Source: Uloborus plumipes
Lineage: Eukaryota > Arthropoda > Arachnida > Araneae > Uloboridae
Length of the DNA stretch: 64,000 bases
Assembly: GCA_038373865.1 (NCBI GenBank)
Contig: JAXGGA010006548.1
Coordinates: forward strand, 1 to 64,000
Direction of reading: 5' to 3'
In this document: positions 31,661 through 42,847 of the stretch, one piece after another
How positions within the stretch are numbered: the stretch's first letter is position 1
Layout of the letters: each line of letters opens with the position of its first letter
The notes under the pieces: generated by a model
Database searches by the model: none
Told to the model about the DNA's origin: nothing
Seen by the model: the letters and a program-made list of their open reading frames with translations, nothing else
Program-made: the position numbers and the translations under genes

Positions 31661-34600
31661 AGGGCCAGACGAGGACACCGGGTACGAACTGTATTTGGTG
31701 TCCCCTTCAGTCAAAGCTTTTACTGTGTAGTGAAGTGAGGAAATATTTTGTTACTTGCGTGTAATACAACTCGGGAAGATTTGGTAATATATTATGTTAC
31801 AATGTACGCATGTATATAAGAAGAAACGATGCATATAATAAATATACTTAATAATATAAGCTGTCCAAAATTTATCTTGTCTGCAATAAGCCATAAATAT
31901 CAGAAGTTTTCGTGTTATAACTTTTAAATGTAACAATAGTGAAAAGATAGAGATTTGAGATATGAGTGGCTTTAGATTTTCTGAAAGGGTTAAAATTGAA
32001 GCATATTTTGTTTTCTAGATTCAATACTTAACCTACATCTTGCTGTATGAAATAACTTAAATGTTTGAAACTTTAGCAACAGGGAGCAATTTGGGACCCT
32101 GGGTCTGAGCCCCACGTGCCCATGCCTTAATCCGGTCACGTGTTCAAGTACCCGCGTTCTTGTTAAACACATGTCAAGTTAAAGTCAATCGTTTTCAAAT
32201 GAATATCGTATGTTGTATCGTCCAAAATGAAAGCTAAATTCATTTTTAGCTTATTAATATCGCCAATGGAAACTGCCATCCGATATACATAGTTCTAACT
32301 TCTTAACTTAAAGACAAAACAAACAAGAAAATTGATTAAAGAGCTATCTGATTTTGATGTAATTGTATTTAAATCCCAAATGCAGGAACGTGTATAATTG
32401 AAACTTTCTAAGTGCTGTGTCCCCAGAACATGTAGAGAACTCTTGAAGCAATTTTGATGTAATTAAAAAGGTTTCTTTTAAACTTCGGCAATTCTAAAGG
32501 ACTTAATGCATCAAGTCACTAACGAATGCATTTGATTTTGAAAATCACAGCTAATTAAAATCGTATTTCTTTTTATTTAAAGACTGAAGAGAAAGAGAAT
32601 TCTGAAAGTAATTTAAAATTAATCAAAGGGAAGAAAAAATACTTTTTTTTTCTCTATTTGAAGTTTCCCTGTTCTCAAGAGGTAATGAAATTTAGCGATT
32701 TTTACTGGTTTAATTTCAATTGATCATCCATTGGTAGCATGCCGCTCTGCCAATAAGGGATCAATAAGTGTTTTATTTTAGTGTTCTAGGACAAAGCTGC
32801 GTAATTACTCTTTGTTTCGGATCTTTTGTTCACTTTTTATGAAAAAAAAAAGAAAAAAACTTTTATGGGAAGAAAAAACGACACGAATCTGGTGGTGCCT
32901 TGTAAAATGAGAAAGAAATTTGATGGAATGGCAGCCGTAATGCATTTTAATTTTAGTAGGAACTGAAGTGAATTGATGTATTATATTACTAAGAACATCC
33001 ACTTCATCCCTATTAACTCTTAAACAATTTGAAAAATATGAAAAATCTTCTCTAATAAAATGCATCACATTTTAAAAACTATTGGAAGATTTTTTATTCT
33101 TTAGATTTTAATGCAGCATTTCTCCTTTACTTATAATATATCAGATTTTTTCTCTCGTTAGTCATATTTGTTTGACTCCAAGACTTAATATTAACAGAAA
33201 ACACTTTTGAATGCAATAATAATGTGTAAAAGAGAAAATATGTGTCAACCACTCAAGAAACCACAATTGAATAAACTTTAGTAAGAAACGAGAAATCTTA
33301 GACAAACTGTAATTTTGTAAAGTAAAATACAACATTAAAGAAGCACGAATATGCAGGAATACTGCAGACACGTGTTTCGGCGTTACAAGGAATTCCTTTT
33401 TCAATGATTTTGTTGGATGTCTGTGCATCCATAAGGTCACAATTTTTCTGCATTGAAGAAGGCGTTCCTTGTAGCACATTTTTAGCACAAAGGACAGTAG
33501 CACAATATACTTCAAACTGTAATCTTGTTGCGACTTCCCTCCAAATGAAATCACACCTGCTTTTCTACAACTGAGGCACGCTTTTCGTTTTCCCAATTAC
33601 TGTTTCACATTACTAGATTGACACGCTTGAAAAATATTTCATTTTCATAACATGTGTGAAAATAAACATTATTAAATAACAAAAAAGGGATGTCATTATC
33701 GAAAATGAGGGAATACTGATTTTTTGCTTTCAATAATAATAATTAAAAAATGCATTCTCAGCGCGATATTTGCCGCTCTAGGCAACTGTCTAGTCTGCCT
33801 ATTGGGAAATTGGGCTCTGGATATTAAGAAGAAGGAGGTTTATGGGCTCGTCTGCAGACATTTGAAGTCTTAGCAAGTGATTGTTGTTCATCTTTAGTGA
33901 CTTGAAGGAAAGAGGCAGGATTCAGTAACTCTTCCCAGTAACATTTCGATATTCGATGTCCGAACATAATCTTAGAGGATCTTTAAGGATTCTTTATGAA
34001 AGGGAGTTTTGGCTGCTGTTTTTGGCTGAATTTTTTTTTAAAGACCGTAAGATATAATTGTTGGCCAATTTTGATGAAATTGGGGGAATCATTTGGGGTT
34101 TCAGAGCTCTCGCTAGAAATGTTTCGATATTGAAGTTCCAAACTTGTAAAACTTTATACAATAACGCACTTTTCAAATAAGCGTCTTAAAAAAAAAATAG
34201 AGGCGGTTTTTTTTTGTAACGTTGGTAGAAGTGGACGGTAGGGGGTTGGACGGTTCTCGCCAGTCTTGTCCCAGGAAAGTTTCCAAATTTTAAAACCTTT
34301 TGGGGATTGGGGGGATGGCCCCTATTGCCCCTTTTGTGGGTCAGCCAATGGCTTGATACCGAAAGAGGGGGTAAATGACTGAGAACAAAAATATTACTCT
34401 GGTTTCTCTTAAAGCAACGATATTTTATCCGGTTACATACACAGTTTGTTCTCTAAAAAATCAAAGAGATAGAAACTTTATCAAACAATGAACAATCTTT
34501 TAAAAGGTAAGAAGTCATTTTTCAAAATATGGAAGTTTTAAGACAAACAGATTAAAATTACATTTAAAATCTTCAGACACTTTTTGAAAATGTTTTGAAC

Positions 34601-34866
34601 ACTTTTTAAACACACTCATTCCCCCTCCTTTTTAAAATACTTTAAAACATCCTTTTGGGAAAATTTATCAAAAAAAAAAAAAAAAAACTTATGAGAACAC
34701 TTATTTAGTTCAACATACTTTTTAACACTTATGGGAACGCATTTGAAAGCATGTTTTTAACACGGACAGATGTCCTTTCTGTTAGAGCACTTTGAAACAG
34801 CCTTTCAAGAGATAATTTACACCACTTATGGACTATCGCATTGATTACAACTAATAGTGCTTGCTG
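31661..34866. other. No recognisable gene
   Basis: Long AT-rich stretch. The small inverted repeat at 33375-33480 is listed separately. The GC-richer part at about 34200-34370 shows no repeat or frame I recognise. The 144-codon minus-strand frame at 33162-33596 overlaps the inverted repeat and has no family resemblance. Poly(A) at 34670-34687. Confidence 0.45.
33375..33480. repeat. Imperfect inverted repeat with a GCCGAAACACGTGT motif
   Basis: On the minus strand, TTGAAAAAGGAATTCCTTG leads into GTAACGCCGAAACACGTGTC (about 33413-33368). On the plus strand, TTGAAGAAGGCGTTCCTTG at about 33453-33471 is a related copy facing it. The GAAAC-plus-palindrome text recalls the 3' part of hammerhead ribozymes in Penelope-like and retrozyme elements. 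The other conserved core, CTGATGA, is not intact. I list the structure as seen and treat the ribozyme idea as speculation. Confidence 0.35.
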
Positions 34867-34870
34867 TTAA

Positions 34871-35092
34871 CCCATTAATGCCTAGCGTCCCTTTTTAGGG
34901 ACGGTCTAAAAAAGTGTTGGAATTGACCAAAAATGAACATTTCAACCAAATAATAGTGTTCAATTATTACTTTGGTATTGTTTCAATTCATTATTAACCG
35001 ATTGCAGCACATAACCATTGTAAAGTGTGTTCTGTAGCCGTGTAACTGGTATACAAAATATCTTTGGAAAAAGACTGTCAGGTATTAATGGG
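34871..35092 (+). mobile_element. piggyBac-like (TTAA) MITE, family P2, internally deleted copy
   Basis: A 222-bp element with TTAA at 34867-34870 and 35093-35096 and ends CCCATTAATGCCTAG and CAGGTATTAATGGG. Its left ~165 bp matches the start of the copy at 17638. It then jumps from GTTCTGTAGC to TGTAACTGGTATACAAAATA, skipping about 290 bp (17806 to about 18098 in the full copy). Confidence 0.92.
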
Positions 35093-35257
35093 TTAATTAA
35101 ATTTGAATAAATCACACGAGCTAGCTGTCAACCTTTGACGGGCAATGGAAGGTCTGTAACAAGGAAAGCCCCACCGTTTTGACGACATACGCAACACCAA
35201 CCTGTAGTGAATCTTTACAACAACATTTCTATCAGTCAAAATCGCTGTTAAACTATA

Positions 35258-35662
35258 CACTGTATAAATGAATGTTGTTTTTATAGTATAATACAGTTAA
35301 TTTTATAGTAATAAACTGTAAAAATTGCTAATTTTACAGTAATAAACTGTAATATTGCTACTTTTACAGCACTAAAATAAAATTGCTAATTTTGAAGTAA
35401 CAAAATGTGAAATTACTAATTTAACAGTTTATTACAGTGCATTTTAGTTTTGAATTGGAATCTCTGCTGCCAGTATTATACTTTTGTTTTTGCAGTATTA
35501 TGCAGCTAAATTTTACGGCAATAAACTGACATTTCTAACTTTACAGTAAGAAACTGTAAACTTGCTAGTTTTACAGTTAATTACTGTGTATTTTACAGTT
35601 TTAAACTGGAACCTCGGCTGCCAGTATTATACTGTAAAAACAACAGTTCATTTTTTGTAGTG
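35258..35662. mobile_element. MITE, family M (TTTTACAGTAATAAACTG-rich), copy 1
   Basis: TIRs of about 38 bp: CACTGTATAAATGAATGTTG with TTTTTATAGTATAATAC on the left, and the complement of CACTACAAAAAATGAACTG with TTTTTACAGTATAATAC on the right. TA lies on both sides (35256-35257, 35663-35664). The interior is built from recurring pieces of TTTTACAGTAATAAACTGT and its complement, plus GGAAYCTCKGCTGCCAGTATT. Other copies are at 38836-39699 and 54004-54364. Confidence 0.78.
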
Positions 35663-35664
35663 TA

Positions 35665-37402
35665 TTTGTGGAAGGAAAGCAATGATTTCAAAATTGAGCC
35701 GAAATATTTTTTCAAGCACCCTCAAATGTGTCCGAATCTGTTCTCAAGTCTGTTACCATGTTTAAATTTACAAATATTCTGAGTAGGACACATTTAGATC
35801 AGATTCAGACCACATATCAATGCACCTTCCTTTTAACGGCCACATTTTCGTGCATGTTCCGGTAACTGGAATACTGTGGCTGAATTATAGCGTTCCAAAA
35901 ATCTTACAAATGTGTACTAGGAGTTTGCAGCTTGCCCAGATTTATTTAGCAATTTAAGTATTTTGCAACCGAAATGATTGAATTTCGGGTCATCAACAGC
36001 AACATTTTCATCTGTGGAATACACTGATTTTTGTTTTCATAGATATAGGGCACCAGTAGTCGGACATTTAAGAGATCTTTTGTTGATCTTGGCTAACCTA
36101 GAACTTTCAGCTATCAATACCGCAACAAAAACAAGGTAAAACTTTAGAATGAACCTTTCTGATAGTGAACCACCTACTTGTTTCAGAAATTAAAAAAATA
36201 TATATATATGTTAAAATCCAAGCTGTTGTCAACACTAGTAAATGCTCCAGTAGTCGGCCACAGAATCATCTTAGCTGAAAAATAAGCAGAATCGCAATCT
36301 TGGATGACGGAGACACCATTCAAAATGAAATGACCCATTTTACTAATTCAAAAAAGTACCCAAAACTTAACTGCCACTGGTTGATAATTGAGGATAGGTA
36401 CATGAATGTGTGAATGCGTCATGTCTGATTTTTAATTAAAAATGTACTATTTATGAGGAGTTTTATGTCATTGTGGCAGCACTTACCCTATGATAATAAA
36501 AAAAATGTATAAGTAAGAATTGAAGTAAGAGCAAAGTATAAAATGTCTGCTTTGGAGAAACTGTCTTCCAAACTATCAAGGCATTGAAATCATGGGACGG
36601 TATTTTATAAGATAATTAAGGGTGATATTTAAAAATAATGCTACTTGGTGAAAAGAAATATTCCCTTTATGGTGAAAAAAATAATGTTTTAACATGAAAG
36701 AAGATAAAATGAAATAAAAAAAGAGTATTTTCCCAAACTATTTTCATTATTCAAGTTCTGCATTATACATTTATCTTTCTAAATTAAAACAGTAGAGAGC
36801 GATAAAAATATGAAAATTTTGATTAATTTTAAAGTATTAACTCTTTGGAACATCTTTATGCAAATATCAATTGGTTTTCAGAATTTTTAACTTTTGATAG
36901 AATAATCTTTTCTTCTTTAAGATTTCATCAAAGTGTTCGCTCAAAAGTCTTTCAACAGTTTTAATGGCGTAAAGGGGGATTCTTAATTAAAATGTTTTAT
37001 TCAATGTAAATGAAACATTTATTATGTTCTGCATAAAAGGAGAAAAAAGCGACATGTCTTTAAATTTAAGAATATCTAAGGCAGTAAATATTGAAAGAAA
37101 TTCAAAATTTATATATTCATTGGATCGTTATTCGTCGTCAGCATTTTCTTTGAGAAATAATTTTGCAGCGTTGCTTGCTTTGAGTTCTGCTCTTTATAAG
37201 CTAACGAACTACACAATAAACAAGAGTTTTTAATGAATATATTATTTTTGTTTTTCATTTTTGCATGAATATTTTAATGCGATGGATATATTTCTAGTTT
37301 TAATAAAATCTTTAATGATTTATTTTTACTAGCAATAGAGGTTTATGCTAGGGAATATAAGACATTTGCATTTAGTTCTCTTCCTTGTATAAGATTTAAT
37401 AA
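35665..37402. other. No recognisable feature
   Basis: AT-rich sequence. CCAGTAGTCGG occurs at about 36053 and 36249, possibly ends of an old repeat, but I cannot define boundaries. Nothing protein-like. Confidence 0.45.
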
Positions 37403-37703
37403 CAGTAAACTTCTGATTATCCGCGGTCGGTTTATCCAATGGTCAGATTATTTGCTGGTTTTTCGCACTTGTGTTTTCATTGTTTTGCGGTGATTTTGAG
37501 TGTCTTTTTGTTCATTTTTTACTTTTAAACATATTTTTTACATTTGATGTTATGGTTTTTAGCTCCATGTGCAAGTGTTATTAACTTTTTTTTAACATCG
37601 CATACATTACTATCGTGTTTTATCTATTTTTCGGATTATCCGTGGCATTCGCTCATCCGCGGTTACCGTGCCATCCTATTCCGCGGATGAGTAACCTAAT
37701 AGA
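37403..37703. mobile_element. Decayed pogo/Tigger-like MITE
   Basis: The left end is CAGTAAACTTCTGATTATCC, and inside are GATTATCCGCGGTCGG and CGGATTATCCGTGG. Near the right end, GGTTACCGTGCCATCC is followed by CCGCGGATGAG. Recurrent ATTATCCGCGG text facing both ways is characteristic of a widespread pogo-like MITE type. The right terminus has lost its CAGT end, so the boundary is approximate. Confidence 0.5.
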
Positions 37704-38835
37704 TTAAGCGCTTCACTTAGAATTGGAAGTTTTTGAGTTTTGAGCCCAGAAGACAAATTGAATACTTGGGGAACACGGAAACCCAGTTGTGAACTTCTTG
37801 GGTCCGAAAGTCCTGTGGTTGGTCTTTAGCAGTTTCCATGAGTGCGGAGTTTCTGGAGATTTCCGACTCGCATCCAGGACTATGCTAAAATCGTAGGGGT
37901 GGTTCTGCCACAGTTAGGACTAAGGTTGAATTCCCTATAGCTAACATCACTAAGACATGACTGGGGAGTGGTGGCACTTATTTAAGACTTAAATCTGTAC
38001 TCGCGGATCAAATTGGGCTTGGGTCACTATAGTGTCATGATCAACAACATTTGATGTTGACGTATTGACATAACAAACTGCGCCTTACATAACTGCACTT
38101 TGTCTATCAGTATTGTCTACCGAATTATATAATTATCACTATTATCAAAATTATTATTTCAAATATTTTAAAACCACAATACTAGTTCGAGAGTATCGTA
38201 GTAAATCAGTAGATGAGCTATATACAATGACTTACCGCCCATAAGCCAGGGCTAAAGCAGAACTGAAGCAAATACAGCTGTGGGTGTGTTTGCTTCAGTA
38301 GATGAGTTAGTTTAAGCGATGGAAAAAGTTTTGTTCTTATGTGTTTTTATGTATAACAAAAACTAAAATTTGTTAATTAAGTTACCATAGATTTGTATGG
38401 AGAAATAACACGTGTTTCGTTGATGCCTTCGCTCTTTAAGTAATGAAATTCAACTTAATAAACGCGTTAATGTTACGTATTGATTTGTGAGAATTGCTCA
38501 CAAATTTTCACGATGAGTAAGTAATTCTCAAAAGAAAAAAAAATACTTCACGTTTCTTTTTATTTAAAGGTATTAAATTTGTGTTTTAAATACGGGTTGC
38601 ATAAGTGTTCATGCATAAAGTTCATAATGTTAGAGCACATAAATATAATAACTACAATAAATACAGTAAATACAATAACTAACATAAATTAATCGAAATT
38701 AGTTTTTATTTTTTACTTCTGTAAAGAAAAAAGTGTGCATCGAAACTTTATAAGAGTTCGTTCGAATATTTGACGTTTTATATTTTTTGTTTGATGTTTC
38801 GATATTCTACGGTATCTCCAAATCAAATCTCTGTT
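37704..38835. other. No recognised gene; unassigned GC-richer patch
   Basis: The patch at about 37740-38040 is less AT-rich and contains GGTTGAATTCCC near 37924, which loosely resembles a Pol III B box. No A box or tRNA-like fold is convincing. The rest is ordinary AT-rich sequence. Confidence 0.35.
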
Positions 38836-39699
38836 CACTGTAAGAAAACGACATTGTTCTTACGGTATAATACAGCTAGTTTTAGAGTAATTTTACAGTA
38901 ATAAACTGCAAAATTGCTTAATTTTACAGTAGTACACAGTAAAATTGCTTTTTTACAGTAATAAACTAAAATTGCTAGTTTCAGTTTATTACTGAGCATT
39001 TTACTTTTAAACTGGAAACTCTGGTGCCAGTAATGTACTGTTGTTTTTACTATGTAATACAGCTAATTTTACAGTAACACAGCTGATTTTACAGTAATAC
39101 TGCTAATTTTACAGTAATAAGCAGTACTAGTAATAAGTAGTACTAGTAACAGTATTAGTAACAGTACTAGTAATAGTACAGTAATAAACAGTATGCTCCC
39201 TAGCAGCATTATCTCATCGGCCGATGATCGGCCATTCATCGAAACCCGATGAAATTCTCATCGGCCGATGATCCAATATGTCTCATCGGCCGAGCAGAAT
39301 CCGAGCAGCAAAATCCGATGAGAATACGATGAGATTTGGAGCAATTTACGAGCAGAACAGTCCCGTGCCGAGGAATTTCATCGGGAAACTTGATCGGAAG
39401 GATATCGTTTTCCGATGGAATATAGCTCATCTTATTTTCATCGGGAAAGTTGATCGGAAGGATATCGCTTTCCGATGAAAAGTAGCTCATCGAAAACCGT
39501 GCTCGGATACTGATCGGAACGTTGTCATCGTGCGTTACAGGATCAGTTTACGAGGAGTTTGTTGATCGGCCGAGCAAAATCCGATGAGTTGATGCTACTT
39601 GGGCTAGTTTTACTGTTTATTTTTGTGCTTTTACAGTTTCAAATTGGAGCATCTGCTGCCAGTACTAGGCTGTAAAAACAACAGCTTATTTTTGCCGTG
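38836..39699. mobile_element. MITE, family M, copy 2 (with nested insertion)
   Basis: The left end CACTGTAAGAAAACGACATTG continues with TTCTTACGGTATAATACAG. The right end GCTGTAAAAACAACAGC continues with TTATTTTTGCCGTG. Internal blocks of TTTTACAGTAATAAACTG and CTGCCAGTA match the other family M copies. A different MITE (39198-39603) is inserted at its centre. The short TACTAGTAATA-type repeats just before that insertion look like local slippage. Confidence 0.72.
39198..39603. mobile_element. MITE with CATCGGCCGATG motifs nested in family M copy 2
   Basis: A 406-bp element. Its imperfect 23-bp TIRs begin CCCTAGCAGCATTATCTCA on the left and, reading inward on the right, CCCAAGTAGCATCAACTCA. 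It is dense in the palindromic motif ATCGGCCGAT and its halves. A 60-bp internal direct repeat starts at 39376 and 39436 (TTTCATCGGGAAA.TTGATC). The target duplication is short or ambiguous (CT on both sides). Superfamily not assigned. Confidence 0.78.
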
Positions 39700-40571
39700 T
39701 TCATATATTAGTTTAAAATTGTTTTTACAAAATAATCAAGACCTAACGCGTATGCTAAGTTTTAAAAATAAAATATTGCATTAATTAGTTTGAATAATCT
39801 TCCTTTTTTTGCGAAAAATACTCCCCTTCGCATCGGTTCTAGTGAAAGAATGCATAGTTAAATAACCATTTAATTTTGGTTAAAAATACAGTTTTTATAC
39901 TCTTAAAGAATTAATGAAACGATGCCTGGAATTCACTAGCAAGAGCATTGCATGCAATAAATTTTATTGCCTAATGGTGGGGAAATTACAGAGATGAAAG
40001 AAAAACACCAGCCTGAAGCACCATGAAATTAAATGGTTTTTTGTTTTTTTCTCGCTCCCTCTTTAGCCTTAAAGGGAAAAAATAAATCTTAGTTTATTCT
40101 CCAGACAAATTACACACTTGTGCTGAGAAAACACGAATAAAATGTCTGACGTAACGTGTATATTTAATTACTTTCTGAATATTGGCTGGAAAATTGTTTG
40201 GAGAAAAAGTGCTCTGAAATTCGTGAAACCGAGTAAAAAGGTCTGTGGAGCAGATTTTATTTTATATAGGGGAAAGCTTGTTGGTGTACTCTTTGAGCGC
40301 ATTGAATTGAAATGAAAGAGAGGAAGGAAAAAACTGTTTTGCTTTTCCACAACCAAATATTTTATTACATGATGTAATGTTCTTTCAATATTTGTTTTTT
40401 AATTAAGAAAAGAAGATGTACTTATTTATTCAGTTAATAAAGCGGCTTTTATAAAAGCACATTTTCAGTATTTTTCATATCTGGAATATTTCATACTTAG
40501 TTTTATCAAAAAGAAAAAAAAGAAAGGAAGGAAAAAAAAATCTTTAGTCAATATCCAACTGCATAGAATGC
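39700..40571. other. No recognisable feature
   Basis: AT-rich sequence with short A-rich runs near 40510-40540. No frame or repeat is recognised. Confidence 0.5.
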
Positions 40572-40575
40572 TTCA

Positions 40576-42525
40576 GGGCAATTCCATCGTTACAGACGTA
40601 ACAATCGCAGACTTTGAACACAAATAATTCTGGTTTGGGCTGATGAAAGTCTTCAATTTTTTTTCCTGTAGTGTAACTTGATGATGTTTATGCTACATTA
40701 AATTTGCGTGCAGATTGCTTAATTACAAAAAAATACAGAAATTAAAAACTGCCTGTTACAGACGTAATTCACAAAACAGCAAAAACTCGACTATGTCATA
40801 CAACTTACAATATTCCTCTGAATTATACGGAAATTTTGAACTTTTTTTTTTTTAATACGTGTTCTAGAGACTTCAAGCTTTCTAAAACCATAAAGATTGT
40901 GTGGATTTTGACTGCCGAATTTGTGAAAAAAATTCATAAACTTGTTACGGACGAAACAAAGTGGTGTTACAGACGTAACATCTCTGATTTGAAAGAAGAA
41001 AACAGTATTTTAAAGCAGGAATAAACAAAGATTTTTGTGCTAAAACAATACAGTAGCATTAATTAACACATTATTTGAATATTTTAAGCTATACTGTAAC
41101 AGTTTTAGAAAATTTGGGTAAGTCTGAGGGAGTTGAGAGCATATGCCGATATGTCAATATGTAACAATAAATTAATTCATCTTAAGACAATTATTTCCAA
41201 GAAAGATTGACACAAGAAAAGTTTAGAAGGGCCTTCACACAAATTTATTTATTTGTATTCTTAAAATTAATGCATAATGGGTCCAAGGGCGAATCCAGAA
41301 ATGTTCCAAGGGAGGGGCGATTGTTTTTTTTTTCTTTCTACTTGCCCCCTTTTCTTTTACCACGTATCCTGGTTAACACATGTTTATTACAAATATTTCG
41401 GTCTTCAATTTCGAAAAAATTCCAGATCAGAGCCCCGAATCCCAAGCACTTCTTCTAGCATCATCGAAGACCATCTAAAATTGCCATTTTTGAACTTCAT
41501 AGTCAAAAAACTGCTGGAGAAGAGTCCCTCAAGGGAGGGGCGATCGCCCCCCATCGCCCCTCCCTTGTATCCGCCCTTGAATGGGGCTGCTACATAAAAA
41601 AAATCGGGAAAAGTAAATTCCTCCCTGGAATCAGTGATTGTTTAGGAGAACTTAAAAATTTGAAAATGTTGGATGATATAGCAGAATACTAGTACCAAAC
41701 TAAAATTTAACCTTCTTGGTGACAGTTGGTCAATTTTGATATATTTTTTTTTTTGAATGAAAAAATGTGTCCGTTTTCGTCCGACGTTTTCAAAATTCGA
41801 ACGGCATTTTCGCAAATAAATTTCAATAACATGCCGACATAATTAAAAATTTCAAAATCAGAATACCAGAAACTTTAGTACTCGTACTATATTATGCTAT
41901 ATACATGTATTGCTCATCCTCTGCTTTTTACCTATTTAATTCGAAATTTACTTTTGCTACGGACGTAACATAGAGCCATTTGTTATGTCCGAAATGTTAC
42001 GTCTGTAACAGCATTAATTTAAAAACTAAATCAGTTGCAATATTTTTAACTATGGTAGGCAATTACTCTAAGAATTTGCTAAAAGGACCATTAAGGGTTT
42101 TTTTTAATTTTGATTTTTTAGGACGTAATGACAACTTTTGCTTCTTTTTTGTTACAGACGTAACATCAAACTTCTTTTTTTCAAACTTCAATTACACCAT
42201 TTAGATCAATTCAAAAGAAATTAATGAATGCATATTATTATAGTACCGTCTTAGTAGTTAAAATTGTGCTACAAGTAGTTATTTTTGTTTTTATTTTTCG
42301 ATGAGAAAGATGCATTTGAAAATGTGTTCTTTTTTCTGATTTTTTACAAGTTCGTGAATATCCGTACTTCCAACTAAGAAAACAAGTATTATTCTAACTC
42401 TCACCAAAAAACCAATGCAGGATTCTTAAAATATACATCTTAAGCTTTAAAATGATGTATAACATAGCAACATAATTTCAATATGAATTTTTGACCAATT
42501 GGTTTCACTTTTCATGGAATGGCCC
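40576..42525 (+). mobile_element. Non-autonomous DNA transposon, family Q, copy 1 (4-bp target duplication)
   Basis: The ends are GGGCAATTCCATCG and CATGGAATGGCCC, with a 4-bp target duplication TTCA at 40572-40575 and 42526-42529. The element is about 1.65 kb once the nested hAT MITE is removed. The 14-bp motif GTTACAGACGTAAC or close variants recurs at least seven times in both orientations, for example 40589, 40755, 40944, 40966, 41956, 41996 and 42151. Neither the TIR nor the TSD length matches a superfamily I can name with confidence. Short frames are Lys/Phe-rich and not convincing. Confidence 0.9.
41284..41579. mobile_element. hAT-type MITE nested in family Q copy 1
   Basis: A 296-bp element with ends CAAGGGCGAATCCAG and GTATCCGCCCTTG. 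Its 8-bp target duplication is AATGGGTC (41276-41283) and AATGGGGC (41580-41587), 7 of 8. The inverted sister copy of the host element has an uninterrupted AATGGGGC at the matching site, which confirms the insertion and shows the empty site. It holds GGGAGGGGCGAT near both ends. Confidence 0.9.
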
Positions 42526-42529
42526 TTCA

Positions 42530-42843
42530 GTAGTCAGCAATCCATGATAACTCACATATTTAACCTATTCTACTGAAAGCTTTCCTTGCATTTCATGGAC
42601 AGCTTCAGTCCATTTTTTTTTATTATTATTTGATTTTATCATATTTTTGGTTGATGCAAAACTTTCAAAAGAAAAAAAGAATATATTACAATAGAGCAAT
42701 GTAGAAAAATGTTTTCGGTGATTCAGATTACGTACAAAAAGTAATCTGCAAGTTTTGTCTAATAAAACGTTGTTATTTTTGATATTGCTCTTCTAGGCAA
42801 AGGTAGGTAATTATTTCGCGTTACTGTCTTATTTAAAAATGGC
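42530..42843. other. Spacer between the two inverted family Q copies
   Basis: About 310 bp with no recognised feature. It separates two inverted copies of 1.6-1.9 kb, so the locus is a giant inverted repeat with this as the loop. Confidence 0.6.
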
Positions 42844-42847
42844 TATA

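Noticed and set aside
32090..32165. tRNA-like sequence near GGGTCTGAGCCCCACGTG
   Set aside because: No B-box consensus or cloverleaf can be formed on either strand.
33162..33596. 144-codon minus-strand open frame
   Set aside because: It overlaps a repeat-like inverted pair, has Lys/Ser/Leu-rich low-information composition and no recognisable domain.
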